NCBI GenBank assembly: GCA_011053005.1 | Contig: DRHW01000019.1 | Span: 1-64,000 of the forward strand | Direction of reading: 5' to 3' | Length of the DNA: 64,000 nt | Source of the DNA: Methylophaga sp. | GTDB taxonomy: Bacteria > Pseudomonadota > Gammaproteobacteria > Nitrosococcales > Methylophagaceae | In this document: positions 25,131-34,511 of the stretch, piece after piece | Numbering within the stretch: the first letter of the stretch is position 1 | Layout: each line of letters opens with the position of its first letter | The notes under the pieces: generated by a model | The model's database searches: none | The model's input: only the letters and a program-made list of their open reading frames with translations | What the model was told of the DNA's origin: nothing | Position numbers and translations under genes: made by a program

Positions 25131-27413
25131 ATGGCTAAAGACACCGAAACTGCCGCCAGAAATGAAGCTTTTTTAAGGCAGCTAGAAACCCAAAGATTAA
25201 ACAAACCCTGCAATCGTATTATTGATCTACGCGGTAAGGTTGCAGGTGAATGTCAGGCTTATACCTTTGGTGAGCGCATTCATTATCTTGATGACAGAGC
25301 TTATTTACTCACCAAACAATTATTAGCGCGGTTTGATGGTCGTTACACAACGGGGGTTTATGAATCCTTGTTGAAAGCATTAAAGATGCTTGATCAACAA
25401 CAAAAACAAACCTCGCTTGATAACGATACCAACAAAGAAATTCTGCACCAAGATCCCGTTCAGCCTCAATACATCTCATTTGATCACATCTTACAGCGCC
25501 AAGAACGACGTGTTGTTTACACAAGTCCCATCGATCTTAATATTGCCGATGTGCTTTATCATGCTTCAACTATTGATATTACCAGTCGCGCTATTAGGAT
25601 AACCCTTCGTCGAGCGCATACGATTGAACAAGGTGATAACGTTAGCGTCACTTTTTCAGGTTTTAATGAGTTAAATAGTCAAACTAACGATTCGGATATA
25701 TCGGTTAATTTACTGACTAAAGTAGCTTATAAAGTCGCTCAAATCGACCACAATGAGCAATACACCTATGCAATATTAGTTCGCAATCGAGACGATAATA
25801 TCGCGGTGACCGACTGGTTTGATAATTGGACACAGCAACAAACTAATCCTGCTCATGCCGATATCAATGATTCAATTTTTAATCTAGCAAGTCGTTATTA
25901 CTTAAGATTATTTTCACGTTCGTTAAATATGCCGTTAGTTTGGTTAAGTACTGAAAATGATCCTGACGCCATAAAAGCCCTTCACTTATCGCTCAATGAT
26001 GACAAGCTGATTGAATATTTAACTGATGCTTCTCATCAAATAGATTTCACCCTGTTACCGATCAATAAAGTGATGCAAAGTGGTGAGGCGCATTTAGTCG
26101 TCGTTTATAAAACCAATAACAGTTTGAAAAGTATTACCGTACCACGCAGTAAGCCCTATTTAATCGGAAAAATACTGAATTGGCATCGCCAACAACCCCA
26201 TAGTTATCTATTGCTTTTGCAATCTGCCCAGCAACCATTTGATCCCAAAATTTTTGATGATGACCTCGCGTTTATTAGCCATTTAGATCCGAACTACGCC
26301 AAGGTATTCACCAATCGCTTATATTCAATTACCCAGACAATTTCCATTATTGACCTATCGGCTTCGTGCTTAAATATCAGTTCGCCTAATACCTTTAATG
26401 AACATGAATTAACGTTATATAAAACGGCTAATCCAGCACAAAAATTATTGCCAGTACCGACATCGTTTAAACATCAAATTCAACGTAAACGCCAAAGATT
26501 CTTTATCAATACGCCTGTTAAAGCACACTTAGGGCAAGTTGTTTTCAACGCGCCTACTATCGATTTTTCAAAAGATGGTTTATCACTGCAAATAGATGAA
26601 GATATTACTATTCCACTAGATTCACGGATCACTATTGATTTCACTCGTTGGCAAAATCAAACTAATAAACATGATCTAACCGGTATTTCTTATTCAGTAA
26701 AAAGCAAAACAAGTTTGCCAAAAGGACAAATACGGCTAGGTTTACAGCGTTTGTCACACTTAAGTCCTATCAGTCTCAATCAATTTTTTGAGTCGATAAT
26801 CGAACGTAATAAAGACAAACTTGCCGTAAATAACCGCGATCTTATTGCCGATAAAGAAGCGGCTATTTATCGAAAATTATTACCTGCTACCATCGCTACT
26901 ATTCCATTTTATTTGGGTGTTGATGCAAATCAAAAAAGAATTTTGCAGGCGATTGCCACCACACAATTTAATCATGCAAAACAATATGATTCTTTTTGGC
27001 TAACGTTTGCAAAAATGGCTACCGCTTTGTCAAAAATCATCAGAAATCAATTAGTCGAAAATAATCGCGATATTCGTTTTGGTCTATATTGCTATAAAAA
27101 TAAAGCCAAACAAAATGACTGGCTGATGGCGACTGATTTTGACTTTTCGTATTCAGCAGCCAAGGACGTATTTATAAGTCGCGCATTGGCACATGAACAC
27201 TATTTATTTTTTCAGTGCTCATTAATGCCGATTCAATCAAATGCACTTGATCTGGAAGACGATCTCAAAACACAATTACTTGCGTTACGAAATCAATCAC
27301 CCCATAAAGTGAAGCAGGTTCGTGAAGTGTTATATGGCTTATTTGGCATTGGCAATCTGTTTGATGTGACCGATATTATTGCCGCGGCATATAAAAAAAT
27401 GAAGCCGTTTTAA
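25131..27413 (+). CDS. Large PilZ-domain protein with a degenerate second PilZ-like region
   Basis: A 760-residue cytoplasmic protein of unknown role. A credible PilZ domain spans about 446-560: the arginine motif within QRKRQRFF and DFSKDGL fitting [D/N]xSxxG near 477, the known c-di-GMP-binding signature. An earlier segment from about 120, RQERRVVYTSP then TIDITSRAI, looks like a second PilZ domain missing the SxxG motif. The rest is unfamiliar. No membrane segments are visible. It lies downstream of yciB-yciI-bolA and overlaps convergent pmbA by 4 bp. Nothing else tells what it controls. Confidence 0.75.
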   Translation: MAKDTETAARNEAFLRQLETQRLNKPCNRIIDLRGKVAGECQAYTFGERIHYLDDRAYLLTKQLLARFDGRYTTGVYESLLKALKMLDQQQKQTSLDNDTNKEILHQDPVQPQYISFDHILQRQERRVVYTSPIDLNIADVLYHASTIDITSRAIRITLRRAHTIEQGDNVSVTFSGFNELNSQTNDSDISVNLLTKVAYKVAQIDHNEQYTYAILVRNRDDNIAVTDWFDNWTQQQTNPAHADINDSIFNLASRYYLRLFSRSLNMPLVWLSTENDPDAIKALHLSLNDDKLIEYLTDASHQIDFTLLPINKVMQSGEAHLVVVYKTNNSLKSITVPRSKPYLIGKILNWHRQQPHSYLLLLQSAQQPFDPKIFDDDLAFISHLDPNYAKVFTNRLYSITQTISIIDLSASCLNISSPNTFNEHELTLYKTANPAQKLLPVPTSFKHQIQRKRQRFFINTPVKAHLGQVVFNAPTIDFSKDGLSLQIDEDITIPLDSRITIDFTRWQNQTNKHDLTGISYSVKSKTSLPKGQIRLGLQRLSHLSPISLNQFFESIIERNKDKLAVNNRDLIADKEAAIYRKLLPATIATIPFYLGVDANQKRILQAIATTQFNHAKQYDSFWLTFAKMATALSKIIRNQLVENNRDIRFGLYCYKNKAKQNDWLMATDFDFSYSAAKDVFISRALAHEHYLFFQCSLMPIQSNALDLEDDLKTQLLALRNQSPHKVKQVREVLYGLFGIGNLFDVTDIIAAAYKKMKPF

Positions 27414-28738
27414 CCGGCAATTTTCATCTTATCGATCCAAACTGAACCCGTACGTGTATTACCGCGCTTGTTCACATCATTGCCGATGGCTTGAATACCC
27501 ATAAACATATCGCGTAAATTACTCGCAATAGTGAATTCATCGATTGCATATTGAATCACGCCATTTTCTACCCAAAAACCGGCCGCACCTTGCGAATAAT
27601 CACCGGTGACAATATTAACGCCCATGCCCATAGTTTCCGTCACCACAACGCCCGTGCCCATTTCTTTGAGTAACTCAGCAAAATTTAACTGACCACTATC
27701 AATAGTCAAGTTATGTACGCCGCCGGCATTTGCTGTGGTTTTCATCTTTAATTTGCGTGCAGAATAACTATCTAAAACATAGCCTTGTAATACGCCATCG
27801 GTGATGATGTCGCGGGCTTGTGTTGCCACGCCATCACCATCAAAAGCAGCACTACCTAATGCTTTTAATAAACGCGGTTGTTCATGAATATGTATAAATT
27901 CTGGGAAAACCTGCTTGTCTAAATGATCTAATAAAAACGTCGATTTACGGTACAAAGCACCGCCACGAATCGCCGAAATAAATTGGCCAAATAAAGAGGG
28001 TGCCACTTCAGCAGCAAAAATAACGGGATAAGTCCCCGTTTTCATTGTCCTTGCATCCAAGCGTTGTAAGGTGTTTTTTGCAGCGCGTTCACCGATGTTT
28101 TTTGCTGAATCTAAATCCGCAGCATCACGTGAAATGTCGTACCAGTAATCACGCTGCATGCCACGTTCATCATTCGCAATTAACGTACATGACACACTAT
28201 GACGACTGCTCACCGAACTGCCTAAAAAACCATGACTATTGGCATACACCCGGCCGCCTTCATGACTTGAAACACTGCCACCTTCTGAATTAGTAATGCG
28301 TGGATCAGCATCAAACCCAGCTCTTTCGCATTCAGTTGCAATGATAATCGCACGTTCGGCATCCATATCCCAAGGGTGATACAAGGATAAATCGGGAAAC
28401 TCCGTCGCCATTAAATCAGCATCAGCCAAACCAGCACAATCATCTGCTTGAGTATGTTTAGCAATACGACTTGCTGCTTTTACTGCATCGGCAATGGCAT
28501 CAGGTTTTAAATCAGACGTGCTCGCAGACGCTTTGCTTTGACCAAAATAAACCGTAATGCCCAAGCCTGTGTCGCTATTATATTCAAGCGTTTCAACATC
28601 ACCTTGTCTTACACTAACAGAAAGCCCTTTACTATGACTGACGCCCACTTCGGCGGCACTTGCACCTTGTAATTTAGCTTGCTGTAATGCAATTTCTGCC
28701 GCTTGTTCAAGGGCTGCGGTATTCATACGGTTACTCAT
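27410..28738 (-). CDS. pmbA: PmbA/TldE family metalloprotease subunit
   Basis: A 442-residue PmbA (TldE), the non-catalytic partner of TldD in a cytoplasmic protease that processes modified peptides such as microcin B17 and degrades CcdA. Family stretches: SDTGLGITVYFGQSKASAS near residue 51, GVATQARDIITDGVLQGYVLDSYSARK (in two blocks) near 300, and GMGVNIVTGDYSQGAAGFWVENG split over 373-395. No HExxH is expected in this subunit. tldD is not in the window. The gene end overlaps the PilZ gene by 4 bp. Confidence 0.92.
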   Translation of the reverse strand: MSNRMNTAALEQAAEIALQQAKLQGASAAEVGVSHSKGLSVSVRQGDVETLEYNSDTGLGITVYFGQSKASASTSDLKPDAIADAVKAASRIAKHTQADDCAGLADADLMATEFPDLSLYHPWDMDAERAIIIATECERAGFDADPRITNSEGGSVSSHEGGRVYANSHGFLGSSVSSRHSVSCTLIANDERGMQRDYWYDISRDAADLDSAKNIGERAAKNTLQRLDARTMKTGTYPVIFAAEVAPSLFGQFISAIRGGALYRKSTFLLDHLDKQVFPEFIHIHEQPRLLKALGSAAFDGDGVATQARDIITDGVLQGYVLDSYSARKLKMKTTANAGGVHNLTIDSGQLNFAELLKEMGTGVVVTETMGMGVNIVTGDYSQGAAGFWVENGVIQYAIDEFTIASNLRDMFMGIQAIGNDVNKRGNTRTGSVWIDKMKIAG

Positions 28739-28885
28739 ATTGATTGCTCAACCTTATCAATTATTTTTCACGAAGATAACCTCTTCGTAGCTCTAATACA
28801 CCCTGCGTCATTAACAACTTATCAACGCCAAGGCATCAAGATAATCAGCGTTCTTCAGCTTGTTAACCAAAGATAATGCCACTGA

Positions 28886-29635
28886 TTAAGATACTTTTTT
28901 ACATACAGGACAATCCGGATCTTGGCGTAATTTAAGTTCACGCCACGTCATCAAAAACGCATCGAAGATCATCAATCGGCCGGCTAATGACTCGCCGATA
29001 TCGGTTAATAATTTAATCGTTTCTACTGCTTGCATACTGCCGATAATACCCAGCAAAGGGGATAACACACCGCTTTCTGAACAGGTCTGTTGTATTTCAC
29101 CATTGTCTTCATAAATACAACGATAACATGCACTGCCGATTATCCGTGGATCATAAACGGTTACTTGTGCTTCCATACGAATGGCCGCGCCGGAAACAAG
29201 TGGTGTTTTAAGTTGCTGCGTCACTTTATTTAATAAAAAACGCGACGCAAAATTGTCGGTACAATCCACCACCACATCAGCAGCGGCAACGGTATTTCTT
29301 AATGCTTGTTCGCTGGGTCTAACGGTTTGAATTTCAACTTCAATACCACTATTTAACGCACGTAAACTATCTGCCGCTGATTCAACTTTGAGACGATTAA
29401 TATCTTTCTCACCATGAATGATCTGCCGTTGCAAATTTGATAACTCAACAATATCATCATCCACCAAGGTTAAATGACCGACACCTGCTGCGGCTAAATA
29501 TAAGGCAACAGGTGAACCTAAACCACCTAATCCGACAATCACCACACGACTATCGAGCAGTTTTTGCTGACCCGTAATATCTATTTGCGGTAATAAAATT
29601 TGGCGACTATAGCGAAGTAATTGATCATCATTCAT
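28886..29635 (-). CDS. moeB: Molybdopterin-synthase adenylyltransferase (MoeB/ThiF-like)
   Basis: A 249-residue E1-like enzyme that adenylates the C-terminus of MoaD in molybdopterin synthesis. The nucleotide-binding GLGGLGSPVALYLAAAGVG is near 36, VVDCTDNFASRFLLN near 123, and two zinc CxxC pairs near 171 (CYRC) and 243 (CPVC). The rhodanese tail of bifunctional homologues is absent. MoeB, ThiF and HesA are hard to separate by sequence; the size and prmC neighbourhood favour MoeB. Last gene of the operon rsmE-DUF3301-REC-prmC-moeB, 37 nt after prmC. Confidence 0.85.
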   Translation of the reverse strand: MNDDQLLRYSRQILLPQIDITGQQKLLDSRVVIVGLGGLGSPVALYLAAAGVGHLTLVDDDIVELSNLQRQIIHGEKDINRLKVESAADSLRALNSGIEVEIQTVRPSEQALRNTVAAADVVVDCTDNFASRFLLNKVTQQLKTPLVSGAAIRMEAQVTVYDPRIIGSACYRCIYEDNGEIQQTCSESGVLSPLLGIIGSMQAVETIKLLTDIGESLAGRLMIFDAFLMTWRELKLRQDPDCPVCKKVS

Positions 29636-29672
29636 TGCTGTTGTTTCATCTAAAAAGCAGTCAAGGTGAGAA

Positions 29673-30503
29673 TTATACCGCGACTAAGCCCATCGTAACC
29701 CGGTCATTGCCACCAAAGTCTTGTCGTGATGACACGTCACTAAAACCTGCATCGCTGAATAATTGCTGTACTTGTTGGGCCTGATCGTAGCCATGCTCGA
29801 CCATTAACCAACCACCCGACTTTAAGCAACGCAGAGCTTGCACTACTATCAAGCGAATATCATCTAAACCATCAACGCCAGATGCTAACGCCGATAGCGG
29901 TTCAAACCGCACATCACCCTGCGACAAATGAACATCATTGGCCTCAATATAAGGCGGATTACTCACCACTATATCAAGCGAATTATCAGCGATAGCGGCT
30001 AACCAACTTCCTCGCCAAAATGACACATTGCTTAATTGATGATTAAACGCATTTTCTTTTGCGACTTGTAACGCTGCCATCGAAAAGTCCATCGCCATTA
30101 TCTTTGCTGAAGCTTGTTCGGCTGCTAGTGATAAAGCGATAGCGCCAGAGCCCGTTCCTAAATCAGCGACCCGCATCGCAGGTTTAAGTTTTTCTAATGC
30201 TAAAGCGACTAATAATTCGGTGTCTGGACGCGGGATCAACGTATCGGCTGTCACTTTTAGGTCTAAAGTCCAAAAGCCGCGTTGTCCCGTCAAATAAGCC
30301 ACCGGCTGACCTTGCTTGCGCTGTTGAATAAGCGCAAGCCATGTCGTTTGTTGCGGTTCAGTTAATAATTTATCCGGCCATGCATGTAAATAAGATGACG
30401 AGCAGTCAAATAAATAACATAACAATACTCGGCTATCTACGTCGGGACTGTCGCTACCATTAAGTTCCACATGCCCATAACGTAAGGCTTCTGCAATATT
30501 CAT
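29673..30503 (-). CDS. prmC: Release factor glutamine methyltransferase PrmC (HemK)
   Basis: A 276-residue N5-glutamine methyltransferase that modifies the GGQ motif of release factors RF1/RF2 using SAM. The hallmark NPPYIE is near residue 182, the SAM motif DLGTGSGAIALSLA near 115, and the family stretch QPVAYLTGQRGFW near 70. The ATG follows the upstream receiver gene directly, with no spacer. The usual neighbour prfA is absent here. Confidence 0.95.
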   Translation of the reverse strand: MNIAEALRYGHVELNGSDSPDVDSRVLLCYLFDCSSSYLHAWPDKLLTEPQQTTWLALIQQRKQGQPVAYLTGQRGFWTLDLKVTADTLIPRPDTELLVALALEKLKPAMRVADLGTGSGAIALSLAAEQASAKIMAMDFSMAALQVAKENAFNHQLSNVSFWRGSWLAAIADNSLDIVVSNPPYIEANDVHLSQGDVRFEPLSALASGVDGLDDIRLIVVQALRCLKSGGWLMVEHGYDQAQQVQQLFSDAGFSDVSSRQDFGGNDRVTMGLVAV

Positions 30504-31778
30504 TTAGATAAACATTACCGCCGTTAAGACTAACACCGCAGCTCCCAAGCCTATTACGGTCATTTTTAATACAGAGATTTGTCGGCTTAATGCTGTCAGC
30601 GCAAGATGATCACCGCTGCCTGTCGTATTACTGTTCGATTGTGTACTAATCTTAGCCAACGAATCTTCCACAGCTGTGCGTATTATTGGCGACGTCATTT
30701 CTGTTACGTTATCCGTCAAATAAGTCATTATTATCGGCGATAATTTAGCTTCTATTTGCTGCATTAACGGTTCAAACATTTTTTGCTCATTACGCTGCAA
30801 CCATACTTGGCCTTCGCTATTTAACATCGTCATGATTTGTTGCTGTAAGCCCGCTTCTTTAACGGCATTTTGCACTGCTTTTTCGACAGAATTAGCTATC
30901 GCATCATGTACAGCATGATTGGCGACGGTATTCGCGAGATCTTCCGTTACCTGCTTGGCTTGAACTAACACTTCGGTTTTTAATGCGGGCAATAAAGTAT
31001 CAATCGATAATTGAACTTGTTGATTCACCATTTTCTCTGCGGTATTTGCTGCGACTTGGCGACTAATATCTTCAGCCACTTCACGTACATCTTCTTGCAT
31101 TTTAGGCAAAAGTTCACGCTCAACCGCCGCCATCACATCAGTAAGTACTGTCTGTTGATCAGGCTGACTATTTAATGAAACTAGCTGTTCATTAACAATA
31201 TCTCTTGCGGTTTCATTAGCTACTTGGCGGCTTACCGTTTCTGAAAGTTCGCGCAGTTCTTGCTGCATCGTCGGTACTAAATCTTGCTTCACCATTGTTT
31301 TAAGTTCATCTAACAATGTGGCGGTATCGATCTTCGATGATGTAGAAACTGAATTAGAATCGGCACTGTTGTTAGATGTCGTATCGGCTTGAGCGGCATG
31401 CGTCATCTGTTGCGTTAACTCTACAATAATGGCCTGCAATGCTTCGGCCTCAGGTGGTTTACTTATAGTCGCCACGGCGCCTACTTCTTGTGATTTTGCC
31501 CGATCTGCATCCGTATCATGGCCGGTACAGATAACAACCGGTATCTGTTTTAAATTGTCATCGGCTTTAATCTGTTGTGTTGCGGTCAAGCCATCCATTC
31601 CACCCATCATCACATCCATAAAGATAATATCTGGTTTAATCTTGTCACTTTTTAGATAAACCAAGGCATCTTCACCGCTGCCTAATTCAATCACTTCTAA
31701 ATCATGTGCAACCAATAACTTGCTCAACGTCATCCGCGCTACACGAGAATCATCCACTACCAACGCTATTTGCTGCAT
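30504..31778 (-). CDS. Response-regulator receiver domain with a repeat region and a C-terminal membrane anchor
   Basis: A 424-residue protein. A typical REC domain occupies 1-120 with acidic pair D9-D10, phospho-acceptor D55 (IIFMDVMMGG) and K107. A Ser/Asn/Thr-rich linker follows (130-150). Residues 153-310 hold helical repeats of about 50 residues: ELRELSETVSRQVANETA at about 174-191, then DVREVAEDISRQVAANTA at about 230-247. The protein ends in one transmembrane helix (about 405-423). There is no DNA-binding, GGDEF or EAL output domain, and no histidine kinase is nearby. It lies between DUF3301 and prmC in an operon. Confidence 0.85.
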   Translation of the reverse strand: MQQIALVVDDSRVARMTLSKLLVAHDLEVIELGSGEDALVYLKSDKIKPDIIFMDVMMGGMDGLTATQQIKADDNLKQIPVVICTGHDTDADRAKSQEVGAVATISKPPEAEALQAIIVELTQQMTHAAQADTTSNNSADSNSVSTSSKIDTATLLDELKTMVKQDLVPTMQQELRELSETVSRQVANETARDIVNEQLVSLNSQPDQQTVLTDVMAAVERELLPKMQEDVREVAEDISRQVAANTAEKMVNQQVQLSIDTLLPALKTEVLVQAKQVTEDLANTVANHAVHDAIANSVEKAVQNAVKEAGLQQQIMTMLNSEGQVWLQRNEQKMFEPLMQQIEAKLSPIIMTYLTDNVTEMTSPIIRTAVEDSLAKISTQSNSNTTGSGDHLALTALSRQISVLKMTVIGLGAAVLVLTAVMFI

Positions 31779-31803
31779 TGTTTTATCCTAGATTGTCGCC
31801 ATA

Positions 31804-32115
31804 TCACCCAATGCGATAGACATCTAAATTCACTTTATTAACTTGATGACCCAACATTATCACTTCGCCAGCATATTGTTGCTGCATATCGCTAGCAAAC
31901 TCAAAAAAATAGTAACGCTGAATTTGCACACGGCCTAGGCGATTTCGTTTCAAACGTATTTTTTTCCAACCCACCGTATCATTCAAAAAGCTTACGCCAT
32001 GTTGATTACATGTTCGCTCTGCCGCCTTTATTGCTAGCTCTGCTACACCTCGGCTATCCCACCAAAACCAAAGCAATCCTAACAATAACAAAATAGTTAA
32101 ACCGTTATCAATCAA
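31804..32115 (-). CDS. DUF3301-family small membrane protein (TTG start)
   Basis: A 103-residue protein of the DUF3301 type: one N-terminal transmembrane helix (ILLLLGLLWFWWDSRGV), then CNQHGVSFLNDTVGWKKIRL and RYYFFEFASD. Function unknown. An ATG further upstream (32199) would place the first 28 residues inside rsmE and is not credible. A TTG at 32115 has a strong SD (GGGGAG, 7 nt upstream) and overlaps the rsmE stop by 4 nt (TTGA). Second gene of the rsmE-DUF3301-REC-prmC-moeB operon. Confidence 0.78.
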   Translation of the reverse strand: MIDNGLTILLLLGLLWFWWDSRGVAELAIKAAERTCNQHGVSFLNDTVGWKKIRLKRNRLGRVQIQRYYFFEFASDMQQQYAGEVIMLGHQVNKVNLDVYRIG

Positions 32116-32840
32116 CCTAAATCTCCCCACAGGGTTTGTACAACAGCCAAAGCCGCGACCGTCGCAGTCTCTGTCCTTAAAATACGAGGTCCAAAACAAA
32201 CAGATGCAAATTCTGCTGCTTGTGCTTGTTCAATTTCTGCCTCGCTCAAACCACCTTCTGGGCCAATCAATAAAGTGATGTCTTGTTGCTTATCTAATGT
32301 CGTAAAACCTGTTTTTGCTAGCGGGTCTAAGACCAAACGGCATCCTTGCTTATTTTCTAGCAAAGCCTCTTCTAAGGACATAACCATTGATAATTCAGGC
32401 AAGACACTGCGACCACTTTGTTCACAAGCGCTGATCATAATGCCTTGCCAATGTGACCAGCGTTTTTCATCTCGGCCGCCGGAAAGCTGCACATTACAAC
32501 GTTCTGTTGCAACCGGAATAATCCGTATCACACCCAGTTCGACCGCTTTTTGCAAGGCATAATCCATCCGTTCGCCGCGTGAAATGCCTTGTAATAAGGT
32601 AATGGTTAATGGCGATTCATTATCTACGTTTACAGTTGATAATAATCGCACCGATGATTCACGTTTAGCGACAGAGTCTAATACTGCATCAACCTCTAAT
32701 CCTTGCCCATCAAACAGGCGCAATGCGTCGCCCTGCTTCATTCGCAATACTTGTATCGCATGACGATGCGCTGCATCAGGCAACACAAACAACTCTTGGT
32801 TATTATTTAGTTCGGGGCAATAAAATCGTGTAATTCGCAT
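32112..32840 (-). CDS. rsmE: 16S rRNA m3U1498 methyltransferase
   Basis: A 242-residue SPOUT-family RNA methyltransferase that adds N3-methyl to U1498 of 16S rRNA. Start MRITRFYCPE, then VLRMKQGDALRLFDGQG near 32, RGERMDYALQKAVELGV near 89, the SAM-knot motif LLIGPEGGLSEAEIE near 195, and LGPRILRTETA-like FGPRILRTETATVAAL near 220. First gene of the leftward operon that continues into DUF3301. Confidence 0.95.
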   Translation of the reverse strand: MRITRFYCPELNNNQELFVLPDAAHRHAIQVLRMKQGDALRLFDGQGLEVDAVLDSVAKRESSVRLLSTVNVDNESPLTITLLQGISRGERMDYALQKAVELGVIRIIPVATERCNVQLSGGRDEKRWSHWQGIMISACEQSGRSVLPELSMVMSLEEALLENKQGCRLVLDPLAKTGFTTLDKQQDITLLIGPEGGLSEAEIEQAQAAEFASVCFGPRILRTETATVAALAVVQTLWGDLG

Positions 32841-32938
32841 TCAATTTTCATCATGGCTAATCAAAAGGGTTGCAGCTAGTTTACATGGAGTTGACGGGGG
32901 TTTGAATGTTATCAATAAGGTATTGCTATACTAACAAA

Positions 32939-33730
32939 ATGAATATTGACATCGAACAGTTAAAAACTATCGTTATTTCCGCCAGCAAAGAGGAGTTACT
33001 GCCTCGTTTTAACTCGGTAAAACGCAATTATAAACGTGATGGCAGTGTCGTGACTGAAGCTGATTTGGTGATGCAGGCTAGGCTGATTACCAGCTTAAAA
33101 GCCTTGTATCCCGATATCGCTTTATTAGGCGAAGAAATGTCAGTCGAACAGCAGCAAACATTATTAGCATCAGATACGCCACTATGGTGTTTAGATCCTG
33201 TAGATGGCACCAGTAACTTTGTCGCTGGCGTGCCTTATTTTTGTGTATCGTTGGCACTGATTGAAAATGGTAAAGTTACCTTAGGTTTAATTTACGATCC
33301 GATTCGAGATGAATGCTTCACCGCACAACGTGGCCAAGGCGCTTATCTCAATAATGAACGACTGATGAGCGAAGACACCGGTTTGCAGTTAAAAGAGGCC
33401 ATTGCCTTAATCGACTTCAAACGCTTAACGCCTGAATTAGCAACCGAATTAGTCACCCGCCGCCCTTATGGATCGCAACGCAGTTTGGGTTCGATTGCTT
33501 TAGAATTATGTTGGATAGCCGCGGGACGAGGTCACATTTATCTACATGGTAAACAGCAGTTATGGGACTATGCAGCAGCGCAACTAATCTTATCTGAAGC
33601 AGGTGCGCTTGCATTAACGCTTGAAGGCAAAGCACTGGGTAGTGACAGCTTAAAACCCATTTCCACGGTTGCCGCTTTAGATGAATCATTATTTAACGAA
33701 TGGACGACTTATTTAACTGTTTCGCGATGA
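32939..33730 (+). CDS. Inositol monophosphatase-family phosphatase (SuhB/CysQ-like)
   Basis: A 263-residue Mg2+-dependent phosphatase of the inositol monophosphatase family, which includes SuhB, CysQ and histidinol phosphatases. Metal and substrate motifs are LLGEE near 61, DPVDGTSNFVAGVPYF near 85, and the C-terminal WDYAAAQLILSEAGA near 210. The exact substrate is open. I place the start at 32939; a frame from 32906 adds 11 unconserved residues. Its stop overlaps the pgeF start (ATGA). Confidence 0.85.
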   Translation: MNIDIEQLKTIVISASKEELLPRFNSVKRNYKRDGSVVTEADLVMQARLITSLKALYPDIALLGEEMSVEQQQTLLASDTPLWCLDPVDGTSNFVAGVPYFCVSLALIENGKVTLGLIYDPIRDECFTAQRGQGAYLNNERLMSEDTGLQLKEAIALIDFKRLTPELATELVTRRPYGSQRSLGSIALELCWIAAGRGHIYLHGKQQLWDYAAAQLILSEAGALALTLEGKALGSDSLKPISTVAALDESLFNEWTTYLTVSR

Positions 33731-34470
33731 TGTCTGACAATCTTATTCTCCCTGATTGGCCCGCACCAGAGTGTATTAAAGCACTCAGCACTACACGCTT
33801 AGGCGGTTCGAGTTTGCCACCTTATGATGGTTTTAATCTTGGCACTCATGTTGGTGATGAACCTAATACTGTCATTAAAAACCGTGATTATTTAGTCGAG
33901 CTAGCACAGCTACCTGAATCACCACGCTGGTTAAATCAAATCCATGGCACTCAAGTCATTAATAGTAATGATTGGCTGCTCAATATGGATGCTGATGCCA
34001 TTATCAGTCAGCAAAATAATCATATTTGCACGATTATGACGGCGGATTGTTTACCGCTGTTATTGTGCAATAAACAAGGTGATACGGTTGCAGCTATTCA
34101 TGCCGGTTGGCGCGGGCTAGCGGCAGGCATTATCGAAAAAACGATTGCTGAGTTTCATTGTGATCCCCAAGATATTTTAGTCTGGCTAGGTCCGGCGATT
34201 GGCCCTACCCAATTTGAAGTTGGCCCTGATGTTTATCACACTTTTACCCAGCATTCTGCTCAAGCTATTCAGGCATTTCAACAAACGGATGCCACACATT
34301 ATTTAGCGGATATTTATTTGCTTGCGAGACAACGCCTAATCACATTAGGAGTCAATGCTGTCTTCGGCGGTAATTTGTGTACAGCAAGCGATTCACAACA
34401 TTTTTTTTCTTATCGGCGTGACAACGTCACCGGCAGGATGGCATCGATGATCTGGATCAGCTCTAAATAA
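33727..34470 (+). CDS. pgeF: Peptidoglycan editing factor PgeF (laccase domain, YfiH)
   Basis: A 247-residue YfiH/PgeF protein. Metal site: His in QIHGTQV near 68, Cys in TADCLPLLL near 112, and the second His in IHAGWRGLAAGII near 131. The family removes incorrect amino acids (L-Ser for L-Ala) in peptidoglycan precursors and has purine-nucleoside and oxidase activity. Start chosen at 33727 (MMSDNLILPDWPAPE) because it overlaps the IMPase stop by 4 nt and matches family length. C-terminal TASDSQHFFSYRRD is typical. Confidence 0.94.
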   Translation: MMSDNLILPDWPAPECIKALSTTRLGGSSLPPYDGFNLGTHVGDEPNTVIKNRDYLVELAQLPESPRWLNQIHGTQVINSNDWLLNMDADAIISQQNNHICTIMTADCLPLLLCNKQGDTVAAIHAGWRGLAAGIIEKTIAEFHCDPQDILVWLGPAIGPTQFEVGPDVYHTFTQHSAQAIQAFQQTDATHYLADIYLLARQRLITLGVNAVFGGNLCTASDSQHFFSYRRDNVTGRMASMIWISSK

Positions 34471-34511
34471 GGTATGATCTTCCGAATTTAGATTTATCCT
34501 TTAGGATTGTT

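Noticed and set aside
28739-28885. A possible small gene or RNA between pmbA and moeB
   Set aside because: The longest frame is only about 18 codons and the hairpins are weak; no tRNA or known RNA fold is seen.
32116-32199. Longer DUF3301 start at the ATG at 32199
   Set aside because: The extra 28 residues are encoded within rsmE in another frame, with no family support; the TTG at 32115 has the better SD.
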